Part shown: positions 1 through 9,261 of the stretch, piece by piece | How the letters are laid out: each line of letters begins with the position of its first letter | Numbering within the stretch: the stretch's first letter is position 1 | NCBI RefSeq assembly: GCF_004168365.1 | Contig: NZ_CP035704.1 | Coordinates: 4,647,780-4,711,779 of the forward strand | DNA: 64,000 bases | Source: Pseudolysobacter antarcticus | Lineage (GTDB): Bacteria > Pseudomonadota > Gammaproteobacteria > Xanthomonadales > Rhodanobacteraceae | Direction: 5' to 3' | Notes under the pieces: generated by a model | Database searches by the model: none | Told to the model about the DNA's origin: nothing | What the model saw: the letters and a program-made list of their open reading frames with translations, nothing else | Translations under genes and position numbers: made by a program

Positions 1-121
1 TCTGCAGCGCGCAAGCCCGCTCGACGCCATCAGCATTACGCGCGCGGATGCTGCAACGCCGCAGCTTTTATCTTGCGGTTTTTCTGCCATTTATGCGAGA
101 AAATGCGATTCGGCAGCATAA

Positions 122-137
122 TGTGAAACGCATCACA
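122..137. promoter_or_regulatory. CRP/Clp-type binding palindrome upstream of the kinase gene
   Basis: TGTGA at 122-126, six bases, then TCACA at 133-137: a perfect match to the CRP-family consensus TGTGA-N6-TCACA. In Xanthomonadales the CRP homologue Clp recognises the same consensus. It lies 114 bases before the preferred kinase start at 252, so it could activate or repress that gene. The rest of 1-251 shows no convincing gene. Binding is inferred from the motif alone. Confidence 0.6.
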
Positions 138-251
138 TAATAACCGTCGACTTGGACACGCCGCAGTCGCCAAGTACCGCACGAGATGCCGCTGCGGACA
201 GTGCTAGTATTTCACCACGGTCAACCGGCGCAAAGCGCCTTGGAGCTTGAG

Positions 252-2462
252 ATGAAAACGCAACTCGGCCATTACGATCTCGTCGCCGAACTCGGCCGCG
301 GCGGCATGGGCGTGGTCTACAAGGGCTACGAGAATTCGCTGAATCGATACGTCGCGATCAAGGTGCTGGCAGATTCGCTGGCACACGATCCGGCGGTGAA
401 GGAGCGTTTCCTGCGCGAAGCACGCAGCATGGCGGCGCTCAACGACACTCACATCATCCAGATTTATTTCATCGGCGAAGATGCCGGCCAGCCGTACATC
501 GTGATGGAATTCGTGCAGGGCGAAGCGCTTTCGAGCGTGCTCAAGCGCGAAGGCAAACTCGATGTCGAGCAGGCGGCGAAGGTGATTTATCAGACCGCGC
601 AAGGCTTGGCGACCGCGCATGATCGCGGCGTGATTCATCGCGATATCAAGCCGGCCAATCTGATGGTCACGCAGCGCGGCGGCATCAAGATCGCCGACTT
701 CGGTATCGCGCTGGTCAGCCACGACATCTCGAAAAAACTCACGACCACCGGCGAGTTCGTCGGCACACCGGGTTATCTGTCGCCGGAAGTTTGCCTGGCA
801 AAACCGGTCGATCAGCGCTCGGATATTTTCTCGCTTGGCATCGTGTTGTTCGAAATGCTGACCGGGCGTATGCCGTTCACCGATGAATCGCCGCTCGGCC
901 TGATGCTCGAAGTCGTGCGTGCGGAAATCCCGGACGTGCGTCAGCTCAACGATCAGGTCGACGCCGATCTCGCACGTGTACTGCAGAAAATGATCGCGAA
1001 GGATCCTGCCGACCGTTACCAGAGCTGCCAGGAACTGATTGCCGATCTCGGTCGCAATCCGTTGGTCGCGAATGGCGCTCCGTTGAACTTGCCGATCAAG
1101 TTGTCGGATGCGGCGTCGAGCCTGATCGGTCCGAATACGCCGGCTTCGGGACAACGTCCGCTGCCGAGCACGCAACCCACGCCGTATCCCACCGGCGGTA
1201 TGCCGACGCAGATCACGCCGGTGCCGCTGCCGCGTGCCGCTACTCCGGTGCCGGTTTCTTCTGCCGCGGCGACGGTGGTCTCGCCGACACCAGTACCGGC
1301 GAGTGCCGCAGCACCGGTGCATGCATCGGTGCTCACGCGCAATGCCACACCGCAGCGTAAATCCTCGGCGTTACCGTGGGCGGTTGCGGCGATTCTGATT
1401 CTCGGTCTGTGCGGTGCGGCGTTTGCATTCCGTAATCAGATTCCGGCGTTGAAGACGTTGACCGAAAATATCGCCGCGATGATTCCGGGCGCGGCCAGCA
1501 ATGCAGCGTCCACATCATCGACCACGACCAGCACGCCGGCGGTAACCGTCACTTCCACAATACCGGCGGCGCCGACTCCTCCCGCGCCACCGGTCGCGCC
1601 GCCAGCGCCGGTGCCACCCGCAACCAACGACGTAGCTGCGACCACCACCGCCACCGCGCAGATTGGCGATGGCGATGCCGGACTCACGGCGGCCACTGGC
1701 GCGAATAACGCCAATGCACCCGCACCTGCAGCCGTCGCCGACAGCAGCAGCGCAATTGCTGGCGATGGCGGCAGCAGCGTCATGGTCGGGGCGAATGGCG
1801 TTGCGGTGAAGGATGGAACTACCAGCGTGGTGATTGGCGCGCAAGGTGTCAGCGTCAAGGACGGTGGTGACAACGTGACGGTCAGCACCAGCGGTGTCGC
1901 GGTTATCGCCGACGAACGCCGTGCCGAACATCGCAACGAGAAAGCCGAAATGCTCGCGCGCAATACGCCGAATGCACCGATCAGCGCGCCACCGAAACCG
2001 CACGTGCCGACGATTGCGGTAATCTCCGGTGGCGATAGCGCGGTCGCCGAACCCGCCGAGCAGATCGTGATGGCCAGCCTCAAGCGACTTGGTTTTCATG
2101 TGATCGATCAAGCCGCATTGCCGCGCGTCAGCCACATGTTGCGCGGCGAGCGCCCGGAATATGCGCGCATCCTGCAGACGCTGGAACGCGTCGGTAAGGT
2201 GGATGCAGTGGTGTTCGTGCACGCACGTCCGGTCGGCAGTCAGGAAATGACTTATTACGGACAAAGTTCGACGTTGTATACCGCACAGGTCGCGATTCGC
2301 GCTTACCGCGTTTCGGGCAACATGATCGGCAGCGGCTGGAGCGAAAAAGTCATGTTCACCACGTTGAACGCCGACGACAAAGCGCGCGAAGCGATCGAGC
2401 CGCTGATGGGTGAAGTGGTCGAGAGTCTCGGCGAATTTCGCAGTCGTCGCGATCGCGGTTGA
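252..2462 (+). CDS. Membrane-anchored serine/threonine protein kinase with a periplasmic repeat region
   Basis: Hanks-type kinase of 736 residues. The N-terminal catalytic domain (about residues 5-260) has the glycine loop GRGGMGVVYKG near 15, the VAIK lysine near 37, HRDIKPAN near 128, DFG near 151 and GTPGYLSPE near 172, so it looks active. A Pro/Ala/Thr linker is followed by one membrane helix (about 371-391). A second Pro/Ala/Thr-rich stretch follows, then about three copies of a 15-residue unit resembling GAxGVxVKDG (about 507-552). A C-terminal domain (about 586-736) has an alpha/beta look and no obvious family. The kinase should be cytoplasmic and the C-terminal half periplasmic. Start 252 is chosen over an in-frame ATG at 186 because GGAG (242-245) precedes it at good spacing and the kinase fold starts right after. 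The substrate is unknown. Confidence 0.9.
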   Translation: MKTQLGHYDLVAELGRGGMGVVYKGYENSLNRYVAIKVLADSLAHDPAVKERFLREARSMAALNDTHIIQIYFIGEDAGQPYIVMEFVQGEALSSVLKREGKLDVEQAAKVIYQTAQGLATAHDRGVIHRDIKPANLMVTQRGGIKIADFGIALVSHDISKKLTTTGEFVGTPGYLSPEVCLAKPVDQRSDIFSLGIVLFEMLTGRMPFTDESPLGLMLEVVRAEIPDVRQLNDQVDADLARVLQKMIAKDPADRYQSCQELIADLGRNPLVANGAPLNLPIKLSDAASSLIGPNTPASGQRPLPSTQPTPYPTGGMPTQITPVPLPRAATPVPVSSAAATVVSPTPVPASAAAPVHASVLTRNATPQRKSSALPWAVAAILILGLCGAAFAFRNQIPALKTLTENIAAMIPGAASNAASTSSTTTSTPAVTVTSTIPAAPTPPAPPVAPPAPVPPATNDVAATTTATAQIGDGDAGLTAATGANNANAPAPAAVADSSSAIAGDGGSSVMVGANGVAVKDGTTSVVIGAQGVSVKDGGDNVTVSTSGVAVIADERRAEHRNEKAEMLARNTPNAPISAPPKPHVPTIAVISGGDSAVAEPAEQIVMASLKRLGFHVIDQAALPRVSHMLRGERPEYARILQTLERVGKVDAVVFVHARPVGSQEMTYYGQSSTLYTAQVAIRAYRVSGNMIGSGWSEKVMFTTLNADDKAREAIEPLMGEVVESLGEFRSRRDRG

Positions 2463-2475
2463 GCTGATTTATTGC

Positions 2476-2507
2476 AAACGGCTCGGCCTGCGTGTCGAGC
2501 CGTTTTT
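2476..2507. terminator. Intrinsic terminator between convergent kinase and uvrD genes
   Basis: A perfect 10-bp inverted repeat, AAACGGCTCG (2476-2485) and CGAGCCGTTT (2496-2505), is followed on the plus strand by further T residues to 2507. It lies 13 bases after the kinase stop and abuts the uvrD stop, so it probably terminates the plus-strand transcript and perhaps both. Confidence 0.8.
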
Positions 2508-4666
2508 CATGCAACGCTCAAATTCGCGTACGCCAGCACCAGCCATTTCGTTCCGGAATTCTCGAAGTTCACCTGCACGCGCGCATGCCCGCCGCTGCCC
2601 TCGCAATCCGTGATCACGCCCGGCCCGAAACTCGCGTGCGTCACGCGCTGACCGAGCCGCAACGTGGCCGATTCTTCCACGCCGAATTGGCGCACATAAG
2701 CGGGGCGCGACACCTGCACGCGCGGTCGAACTTCATACAATAATTCACGCGGCAGCTCGGTCAGAAAGCGTGATGGTCGGTTATAACTTTCCATGCCGTG
2801 CAGCCGCCGCGATTCGGCGTAACACAGCACCAGTTGTTCGCGCGCACGCGTGATGCCGACGTAAGCGAGGCGGCGCTCTTCTTCGAGCCGGCTGGAATCG
2901 TCCAGCGACTTCTGGCTCGGAAACAAACCGTCTTCCAGGCCGACCAGAAACACCAGCGGAAATTCCAGTCCCTTGGCCGAATGCAGAGTCATCAGCTGCA
3001 CGCAGTCCTGCCAAGCTTCGCCCTGGTTTTCTCCGGCTTCGAGTGCCGCGTGCGAGAGGAATGCGCTGAGCTCGGACATGTTCGCTTCGAGGTCTTCCGG
3101 CGTGCGCTCGAAACGGCCAGCGACGTTGACCAGTTCATCGAGATTTTCCACGCGCGATTCGGCGCTGCCGCGCGCGTCTTTTTCGTAGAAATCGCGCAAT
3201 CCGGTGTGCGCGATCATGTGATCGATCTGCTCGGCCAGACTCAACTCGAAGGTCGCGCTCGCGGCTTCGTCGATCAGGGTCAGAAATGCCTTCAGTGCGT
3301 TTTTCGCGCGACCGGCCAAGTCGCCCGAGATGAGCTCGTTCAAGGTCGAATCCCACAATGTGAGGCCGTCGCGACGCGCACGGCCACGCAGCGCGTCGAG
3401 GGTGCGATCGCCGATGCCGCGCGGCGGCGTATTCACCGCACGCTCGAACGCGGTATCGTCGGCACGATTTGCAATCAGACGCGAATACGCCAGCGCGTCC
3501 TTGATTTCAGCGCGCTCAAAAAAGCGCAACCCGCCGTAGACGCGATACGGAATGCCATGCTGGATCAGCTGTTCCTCGAACAGGCGCGACTGCGCATTCG
3601 AGCGGTATAAAATGGCGCAATCGCTGCGTTTTCCACTTTGTTGCACATAGTTGCGAATGCGTTCGATGACAAACCGCGCTTCGTCCTGCTCGTTGTACGC
3701 GGCGTATAGCTCGATCGCCTGGCCGTCTTCGCCGGCGGTCCAGAGTTGCTTGCCGAGACGTTGCGGATTGTTGGCGATGATCGCGTTCGCGGCCTTGAGG
3801 ATGGTCGCAGTCGAACGGTAATTCTGTTCGAGGCGGATGGTTCTGGCGCTCGGAAAATCGCGCAGAAAATGCTGCACGTTTTCGACGCGCGCGCCGCGCC
3901 AACCGTAGATCGCCTGATCATCGTCGCCGACCACGAAAACCTTTCCCGTGGTTCCTGCCAGGACGCGAATCCACGCATATTGCAGCGTATTCGTATCTTG
4001 AAATTCGTCGATCAGCAGATGCTGAAAACGCTGCTGGTAATGTTTGAGCAGCGCCTCGTTATTGAGCCAGAGCTCGTGCGAGCGCAACAGCAACTCGGCG
4101 AAATCCACGAGTCCGGCACGCTGGCAGGCTTCCTCGTAGGCGCGATAAATATCCAGCATCACCCGCGTCTGCGGATTGCCGGCGGCATCGATCGCATCGG
4201 CGCGCTTGCCTTCGTCCTTGGCATTGTTGATGAACCAGCTCGCCTGCCGCGGCGGATAACGCGCCTCGTCCAGGCCCATCGCGACGATGATGCGCTTGAT
4301 CATGCGTAGCTGATCGTCGGAATCCAGAATCTGGAACGTCTCCGGCAGTTTTGCCTCACGCCAATGCTGGCGCAACAATCGATGCGCGATGCCGTGAAAC
4401 GTGCCGACCCAGAGGCCGCGCGTGCCGTGCTGTATCAGGCCATCGCAACGCGCGCGCATTTCACCCGCGGCCTTGTTGGTGAAGGTGACGGCGAGAATGG
4501 AAAACGGCGAAGCGCGTTCGACTTCCAGCAGCCACGCGATGCGATGCACGAGCACGCGCGTCTTGCCCGAACCCGCGCCCGCGAGCACCAGATAATGGCC
4601 GAGCGGCGCACTGACGGCATCGCGCTGGGCCGCATTGAGATCGTCTAGCAGGTGAGAAACATCCAT
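2507..4666 (-). CDS. uvrD: DNA helicase II (UvrD)
   Basis: Superfamily 1A 3'-5' DNA helicase of 719 residues, the same size as E. coli UvrD (720). It acts in nucleotide-excision and mismatch repair and removes proteins from DNA. Visible motifs: Q-motif (LNAAQRDAV) at the N-terminus, Walker A AGAGSGKT near 30, VTFTNKAA (Ia), LLIDEFQDTN (II, Walker B), VVGDDDQAIYGWRGA (III), LEQNYRS (IV), TLHSAKGLEF (V) and VGITRARE (VI). The C-terminus has the UvrD/PcrA Tudor-like end (RVTHASFGPGVI). A TACAAT box at 4673-4678 lies only about seven bases before the ATG, so the mRNA may be leaderless. Rep is the alternative, but the Tudor-like tail favours UvrD. Confidence 0.95.
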   Translation of the reverse strand: MDVSHLLDDLNAAQRDAVSAPLGHYLVLAGAGSGKTRVLVHRIAWLLEVERASPFSILAVTFTNKAAGEMRARCDGLIQHGTRGLWVGTFHGIAHRLLRQHWREAKLPETFQILDSDDQLRMIKRIIVAMGLDEARYPPRQASWFINNAKDEGKRADAIDAAGNPQTRVMLDIYRAYEEACQRAGLVDFAELLLRSHELWLNNEALLKHYQQRFQHLLIDEFQDTNTLQYAWIRVLAGTTGKVFVVGDDDQAIYGWRGARVENVQHFLRDFPSARTIRLEQNYRSTATILKAANAIIANNPQRLGKQLWTAGEDGQAIELYAAYNEQDEARFVIERIRNYVQQSGKRSDCAILYRSNAQSRLFEEQLIQHGIPYRVYGGLRFFERAEIKDALAYSRLIANRADDTAFERAVNTPPRGIGDRTLDALRGRARRDGLTLWDSTLNELISGDLAGRAKNALKAFLTLIDEAASATFELSLAEQIDHMIAHTGLRDFYEKDARGSAESRVENLDELVNVAGRFERTPEDLEANMSELSAFLSHAALEAGENQGEAWQDCVQLMTLHSAKGLEFPLVFLVGLEDGLFPSQKSLDDSSRLEEERRLAYVGITRAREQLVLCYAESRRLHGMESYNRPSRFLTELPRELLYEVRPRVQVSRPAYVRQFGVEESATLRLGQRVTHASFGPGVITDCEGSGGHARVQVNFENSGTKWLVLAYANLSVA

Positions 4667-4748
4667 GTCGCAATTGTAACGGGGCGAGGTGGGCGAAAAC
4701 TGTTTGCGCGTGCTTCGCGATCAACGCCGATCGCGATTTCCAATGCGA

Positions 4749-5156
4749 TCATCCAGCGGCTGTCGCGGCGTCGGCGATGATGGCGTCGGCCTCGATTTCC
4801 ACCAGCAGATCGGGCGCAATCAACGCGCTGACTTCAACCATCGCCGTGACTGGCCGGATCGTGCCGAAAACTTCGCCATGCACGCGTCCCACGGCTTCCC
4901 AGCCGCTGATGTCGGTGACAAAAACACGCGTGCGCACGACATCCTTGAGATCGGCGCCGAGCGCCTGTAGCGCCTTGCCGATTTTTTCGAGGATGCAGCG
5001 TGTCTGAACAGCTGCATCGCCGGGACCAACCACCGCGCCGTGGTCATCGACGGCGGTCGTGCCGGCGATCATCACATGCGCGCCGACGCGCACCGCGCGC
5101 GAGTAGCCGACGATCGGTTCCCAGCTCGAACCGCTCGAATGATTTTGGCGTTGCAT
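4749..5156 (-). CDS. RidA/YjgF/Rut family protein
   Basis: Small protein of 135 residues in the RidA family, whose archetype hydrolyses reactive enamine/imine intermediates released by PLP enzymes. The family signatures are seen: YSRAVRVG near the start, the central DVVRTRVFVTDISGWEAV block and the C-terminal RPVTAMVEVSALIAPDLLVEIEADAI, including the arginine that in RidA holds the substrate carboxylate. Start 5156 is preferred because CAGGAGT (5163-5169) sits just upstream; a longer frame to 5228 would add 24 residues with no family match. It is on its own between uvrD and a divergent dehydrogenase. The exact subfamily and substrate are not clear. Confidence 0.88.
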   Translation of the reverse strand: MQRQNHSSGSSWEPIVGYSRAVRVGAHVMIAGTTAVDDHGAVVGPGDAAVQTRCILEKIGKALQALGADLKDVVRTRVFVTDISGWEAVGRVHGEVFGTIRPVTAMVEVSALIAPDLLVEIEADAIIADAATAAG

Positions 5157-5312
5157 CGCAATACTCCTGAGGTTGGTCACTTCGATGAATTTCACCGCGA
5201 GAATTTTATCAGGGAATGTTGTCGGCATTCGTTGCGCGGGCTGCAGCGGCCACGATAACCAGCGTTTGTTATGCTTGCCTTCCCACTCCCAGCCAGCCGA
5301 AGAAGGCCCAGC

Positions 5313-6074
5313 ATGACCGATAAATTATTTGATCTGAGCGGCAAGACCGCCTTGGTGACTGGCGCCAGCCGCGGCATTGGCCAAGCCACCGCCGAACTGC
5401 TCGCAGCGCATGGCGCGCACGTGATCGTTTCGAGCCGCAAAATCGAAGCGTGCGAGCAAGTGGTGGCCGGCATCCGCGCCGCGGGCGGGCAGGCGTCGGC
5501 GATCGCCGCGCACATCGGCGAAAGTGCCGCGATCGATGCGTTGTTCGCCGAACTCGATGCAAAAAACATCACGCTGGATATTCTCATCAACAACGCGGCA
5601 GCCAATCCGTATTTCGGCCCGATGCTGGACATGGATCTCGGCGCGTTCGACAAGACCGTGCAAGTGAATATTCGCGGATACTGGTACACCACATTGCTCG
5701 CCGCAAGGCGCATGCGCGAGCGCGGCGGATCGATCGTGAATATCGCGTCGGTGAATGGTCGCCGAGTCGCGACGGGCCAGGCGGTGTATTCGATGACCAA
5801 GGCGGCGATCCTGTCGATGACCGAAGGTTTTGCCAAGGAGCTCGGTGCGTACAAGATCCGCGTCAACGCGGTGCTCCCGGGTCTGACCGATACCAAGTTC
5901 GCCAGCACGCTCACGCAGAATGCCGATCTGCTCAAATCGTTCCTGCGCACCACGCCGCTGAATCGGTATGCGCAGCCGGACGAGATTTCTCCGGCGGTGC
6001 TGTTCCTGTGTTCGCCCGCGGCGAGTTTTGTGACCGGCGCAAGTTTTGTGGTGGATGGCGGTTATCTGGCCTGA
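5313..6074 (+). CDS. SDR family NAD(P)-dependent oxidoreductase
   Basis: Classical short-chain dehydrogenase/reductase of 253 residues. It has the nucleotide-binding TGASRGIG (about residues 15-22), the NNAA motif, the catalytic Ser...YSMTK (S-x12-Y-x3-K) centre and the usual C-terminal VDGGYLA. The start has AGAAGG at 5301-5306, seven bases ahead; a frame opening at 5271 adds 14 unrelated residues. The substrate cannot be told from sequence; FabG-like 3-oxoacyl or simple alcohol dehydrogenase are both possible. It is monocistronic, convergent with polA and separated from it by the sRNA gene. Confidence 0.88.
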   Translation: MTDKLFDLSGKTALVTGASRGIGQATAELLAAHGAHVIVSSRKIEACEQVVAGIRAAGGQASAIAAHIGESAAIDALFAELDAKNITLDILINNAAANPYFGPMLDMDLGAFDKTVQVNIRGYWYTTLLAARRMRERGGSIVNIASVNGRRVATGQAVYSMTKAAILSMTEGFAKELGAYKIRVNAVLPGLTDTKFASTLTQNADLLKSFLRTTPLNRYAQPDEISPAVLFLCSPAASFVTGASFVVDGGYLA

Positions 6075-6121
6075 GCCGGATCGCCGCGCAAGAAAATCGA
6101 TACGGAATAGAAACTGCGGGC

Positions 6122-6244
6122 AAAAAAATGCCCCGAAGGCCAGGGGGGACCTTCGGGGCGGGCGGAGACGAATCTGGGGAAGAATTCGTCATCCTGTGGA
6201 TCACTCAGGGAGGTGAGTGATCCGGGGGTGCCGTTGCGTACACC
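6122..6244 (-). ncRNA. sX13-like small RNA with C-rich loops, downstream of polA
   Basis: On the minus strand, after the polA stop, is a run of stable hairpins with C-rich loops. Stem GGATCACTCA/TGAGTGATCC (6198-6223) carries loop CCTCCC. Stem GACGAAT/ATTCGTC (6167-6190) has a loop containing TCCCC. The final stem GCCCCGAAGG/CCTTCGGGGC (6130-6159) has loop TCCCCCC and runs into seven T residues (6122-6128): a textbook intrinsic terminator. A fourth short stem GGGTG/CACCC may form at the 5' end. From memory, the Xanthomonas sRNA sX13 has this architecture (about 115 nt, C-rich loops) and location (beside polA, like E. coli spf/Spot 42). The 5' end near 6244 is inferred from the promoter. Confidence 0.75.
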
Positions 6245-6250
6245 CGATAG

Positions 6251-6280
6251 ATTAGATGGGGGTCGGCGGTCTAAGTTCAA
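6251..6280 (-). promoter_or_regulatory. Sigma-70-type promoter for the sX13-like sRNA
   Basis: Reading the minus strand, TTGAAC (6275-6280) and TCTAAT (6251-6256) are separated by 18 bases. TCTAAT matches the -10 consensus at five of six positions and TTGAAC the -35 at four of six. The implied start near 6244 gives a transcript of about 122 nt ending at the terminator. A slower alternative is transcription by read-through from polA. Confidence 0.5.
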
Positions 6281-6349
6281 ATGCACGACGAGTTCGATTC
6301 AGGCTTCGTTTATCGACTTCATAATCAGCATGTTGCGCGGATATTTCGA

Positions 6350-9121
6350 TCAATGCGCCTCGTCCCAGTTATCGCCGCTGCCAATATCGACGACCAGCGG
6401 CACGTGAAGTTCCGCCGCCGCGGCCATGCGTGATCTCACGCCCGCGACGATGTCATCCACATGCTCGGCTCGCACCTCGAACACGAGTTCATCGTGCACC
6501 TGCATGATCATGCGTGCATGCGCGCTGCGATCCCCTAGCCAGCTATCCACCTCGATCATCGCGCGCTTGATGATGTCGGCCGCGGTGCCTTGCATCGGCG
6601 CGTTGATCGCGGCGCGTTCGGCGCCTGCGCGCAGCCCTTGATTGCGCGAATTGATCTCGTTCAGATACAGGCGACGGCCGAATACGGTTTCGACAAAACC
6701 ATCGCGATGCGCCTGCGCTCGCACCGACTCCATGAACTCCTGCACGCCTGGGTAGCGCTCGAAATAGCGCTTGATGTAACGCGCCGCTTCGCCGCGATCG
6801 ATGCCGAGCTGGCGCGCCAACCCGAACGCACTCATGCCGTACATCAAGCCGAAATTGATCGCCTTGGCGGCGCGACGCTGATCGCCATCGACCAGCTCGG
6901 GCGGCACGCCGAACACTTCCGCCGCAGTGGCGCGATGCACATCCTGATTGCCGTGAAACGCCGCGAGCAAACCGGTGTCTTGCGACAGATGCGCCATGAT
7001 GCGTAATTCAATTTGCGAATAGTCGGCAGCGACGATGCGCCAGCCCGGTGGCGCGATAAACGCTTGGCGAATGCGTCGGCCTTCCTCGGTGCGAATCGGA
7101 ATGTTCTGCAGGTTCGGATCGCTCGACGACAAGCGCCCGGTCGCCGCCACCGCTTGGTGATACGAGGTGTGCACGCGTCCGGTATGCGGATTGATCTGCT
7201 CAGGCAACTTGATGGTGTAAGTCGAACGCAGTTTGGCGAGACTGCGGTAGTCCAGAATCAGCCGCGGCAGTTCGTGCAGATGCGCGAGGCCTTCGAGCGC
7301 TTCTTCGTTGGTCGAAGGTTGCCCGGTCGGCGTTTTCAACGTCGTCGGCAATTTCAATTCATCGTACAGAATCGCCTGCAGTTGTTTCGGCGAATCCAGA
7401 CTGAAATGTCGTCCGGCCAAGGTGTATGCCTGTTGCTGTTGCTCAAGCATGCGCGAGGCGAGTTCACTGCTTTGTTTGCGCAGCTTGTCGGCATCGATCA
7501 ACACACCGCTCTGCTCGATGCGCGCGAGCACCGGCACCAGCGGCATTTCGATCTCGGTCAACACGCTGGCCAGTCCTGTCTCGGCCTGGATTTTCGGCCA
7601 CAGGGTTTGATGCAAACGCAGCGTGATGTCGGCATCTTCGGCCGCGTATTCGCCCGCGCGGTCGAGATCGACTTGCGAAAACAGGATCTGCTTCGCGCCC
7701 TTGCCAGCAACATCCTCGAAGTGAATCGTGTTGTAACCCAGGTATTTTTTCGCGAGCGAATCCATATCGTGGCGACTCGCCGTGGAATTCCACACATACG
7801 ATTCGAGCATCGAATCGTAGCGCACACCACGCACCGTAATGCCATAACGCGACAGCAGATTCATGTCGTATTTCAGGTGCTGGCCGAGTTTGGCTTTGTC
7901 GGGATTTTCGAGCAGCGGTTTCAGCGCCGCGAGCACGGCATCACGATCAAGCTGCAATGGCGCGCCGGGATAATCGTGGGTCAGCGGCACATAAGCCGCG
8001 CTACCGGTTTCAACCGCAAACGATACACCGACGATCTCGGCGAGCATCGGATCAACGCCCGTGGTTTCGGTATCGAACGAGATCAGTTCAGCCGCGTCGA
8101 GTTTTTGCAGCCAAGTATCAAATTGCGCCTGTGTGAGCACGAGATCGTAGCTGCCCTTGCGGCTCAGTTCGGGATCGAGTAGCGATGCAGGTTCGGGTAC
8201 GCTGACATTCGCTGTCGCGACATCGCCGCCGATATTCGCAGGGGCTGAGGGCATAGCATCGACACTATTCTCAGCCGTATTCAAATCCTTCAGCGCGGCG
8301 TTGAATTCGTAACGCGCATAGAGCTCGCGCAGTTGCGTATTGTCGGCATCGCGCAAAACCAAATCGGTGGCTTTCTGTGCCAGCGGCACGTCGGTCTTGA
8401 TGGTCGCCAATTGATATGACAAAGGCAGTTTCGGCAACGCTTCGCGCAAACTCTCACCGATTTTGCCACCGACTTTTGCCGCGTTTTCGATCACGCCATT
8501 GAGCGTACCGAATTCGCTAAGCCACTTCACCGCGGTCTTCGGTCCACACTTCGGCACGCCAGGAATATTGTCGACACTGTCGCCCATCAGCGCGAGGTAA
8601 TCGACGATCTGATCCGGCCGCACGCCGAATTTTTCGAATACGCCGGCTTCGTCCAAACGCGTATTGGTCATGGTGTTGACCAGCGTGATGTGGCTGTTCA
8701 CGAGCTGCGCAAAATCCTTGTCGCCGGTCGAAATGATCACCTCGATATCGGCCGCCGCGGCTTGGCGCGCGAGCGTGCCGATCACGTCGTCGGCTTCCAC
8801 GCCGGACACGCGCAGGATCGGAAAACCGAGCGCCTCGACAATCGCCAGCATCGGTTCGATCTGCGCGCGCAAGTCGTCCGGCATCGGCGCGCGCGTGGCC
8901 TTGTAGTCGGCGTAGAGTTCATCGCGAAACGTCGGCCCGCTCGCGTCCTGCACGAACGCCGCGTATGCGGGCCGCGCCTTGAGCGTCGCGCGCAACATGT
9001 TGACCACACCGAACAGCGCACCGGTCGGTTCACCATGGCGATTGGTCAGCGGCGGCAGCGCGTGGAAAGCGCGGTAGAGATAACTCGATCCATCGATCAG
9101 ATAAAGCACAGGACGGGACAT
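6350..9121 (-). CDS. polA: DNA polymerase I
   Basis: Full-length Pol I of 923 residues (E. coli 928), for Okazaki-fragment processing and repair synthesis. The N-terminal third is the 5'-3' exonuclease/flap domain (LIDGSSYLYRAFHAL at residue 7; GVEADDVIGTLA; GDKDFAQLV). The middle has an apparently active 3'-5' proofreading domain (FDTETTGVDPM). The C-terminal polymerase domain carries motif A VAADYSQIELRIMAHLS, motif B RRAAKAINFGLMYGMS and motif C MQVHDELVFEV. It is divergent from the DUF2782 gene (140 bp between the start codons) and followed by the sX13-like sRNA, a conserved arrangement reminiscent of polA-spf. Confidence 0.97.
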   Translation of the reverse strand: MSRPVLYLIDGSSYLYRAFHALPPLTNRHGEPTGALFGVVNMLRATLKARPAYAAFVQDASGPTFRDELYADYKATRAPMPDDLRAQIEPMLAIVEALGFPILRVSGVEADDVIGTLARQAAAADIEVIISTGDKDFAQLVNSHITLVNTMTNTRLDEAGVFEKFGVRPDQIVDYLALMGDSVDNIPGVPKCGPKTAVKWLSEFGTLNGVIENAAKVGGKIGESLREALPKLPLSYQLATIKTDVPLAQKATDLVLRDADNTQLRELYARYEFNAALKDLNTAENSVDAMPSAPANIGGDVATANVSVPEPASLLDPELSRKGSYDLVLTQAQFDTWLQKLDAAELISFDTETTGVDPMLAEIVGVSFAVETGSAAYVPLTHDYPGAPLQLDRDAVLAALKPLLENPDKAKLGQHLKYDMNLLSRYGITVRGVRYDSMLESYVWNSTASRHDMDSLAKKYLGYNTIHFEDVAGKGAKQILFSQVDLDRAGEYAAEDADITLRLHQTLWPKIQAETGLASVLTEIEMPLVPVLARIEQSGVLIDADKLRKQSSELASRMLEQQQQAYTLAGRHFSLDSPKQLQAILYDELKLPTTLKTPTGQPSTNEEALEGLAHLHELPRLILDYRSLAKLRSTYTIKLPEQINPHTGRVHTSYHQAVAATGRLSSSDPNLQNIPIRTEEGRRIRQAFIAPPGWRIVAADYSQIELRIMAHLSQDTGLLAAFHGNQDVHRATAAEVFGVPPELVDGDQRRAAKAINFGLMYGMSAFGLARQLGIDRGEAARYIKRYFERYPGVQEFMESVRAQAHRDGFVETVFGRRLYLNEINSRNQGLRAGAERAAINAPMQGTAADIIKRAMIEVDSWLGDRSAHARMIMQVHDELVFEVRAEHVDDIVAGVRSRMAAAAELHVPLVVDIGSGDNWDEAH

Positions 9122-9261
9122 GGCGGCGGCGGCAAAGGAGATATGACGAGCTTGTCGGAGCCGCGCAGCAATTGCAATGCAGCATGCGCACTGACGAACT
9201 TTTACATCGGCGCCACAATCATTTTGTTATGCTCGGACCCACCGCTCGGGAGAGAACCGCC

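Noticed and set aside
1..185. Possible end of an upstream gene at the left edge
   Set aside because: No frame with coding character is supported. The stretch looks intergenic and contains the CRP-like site.
6285..6299. GTTCGATTC, which resembles a tRNA T-loop
   Set aside because: No acceptor or anticodon stem can be formed around it and there is no CCA. It lies just upstream of the sRNA promoter.
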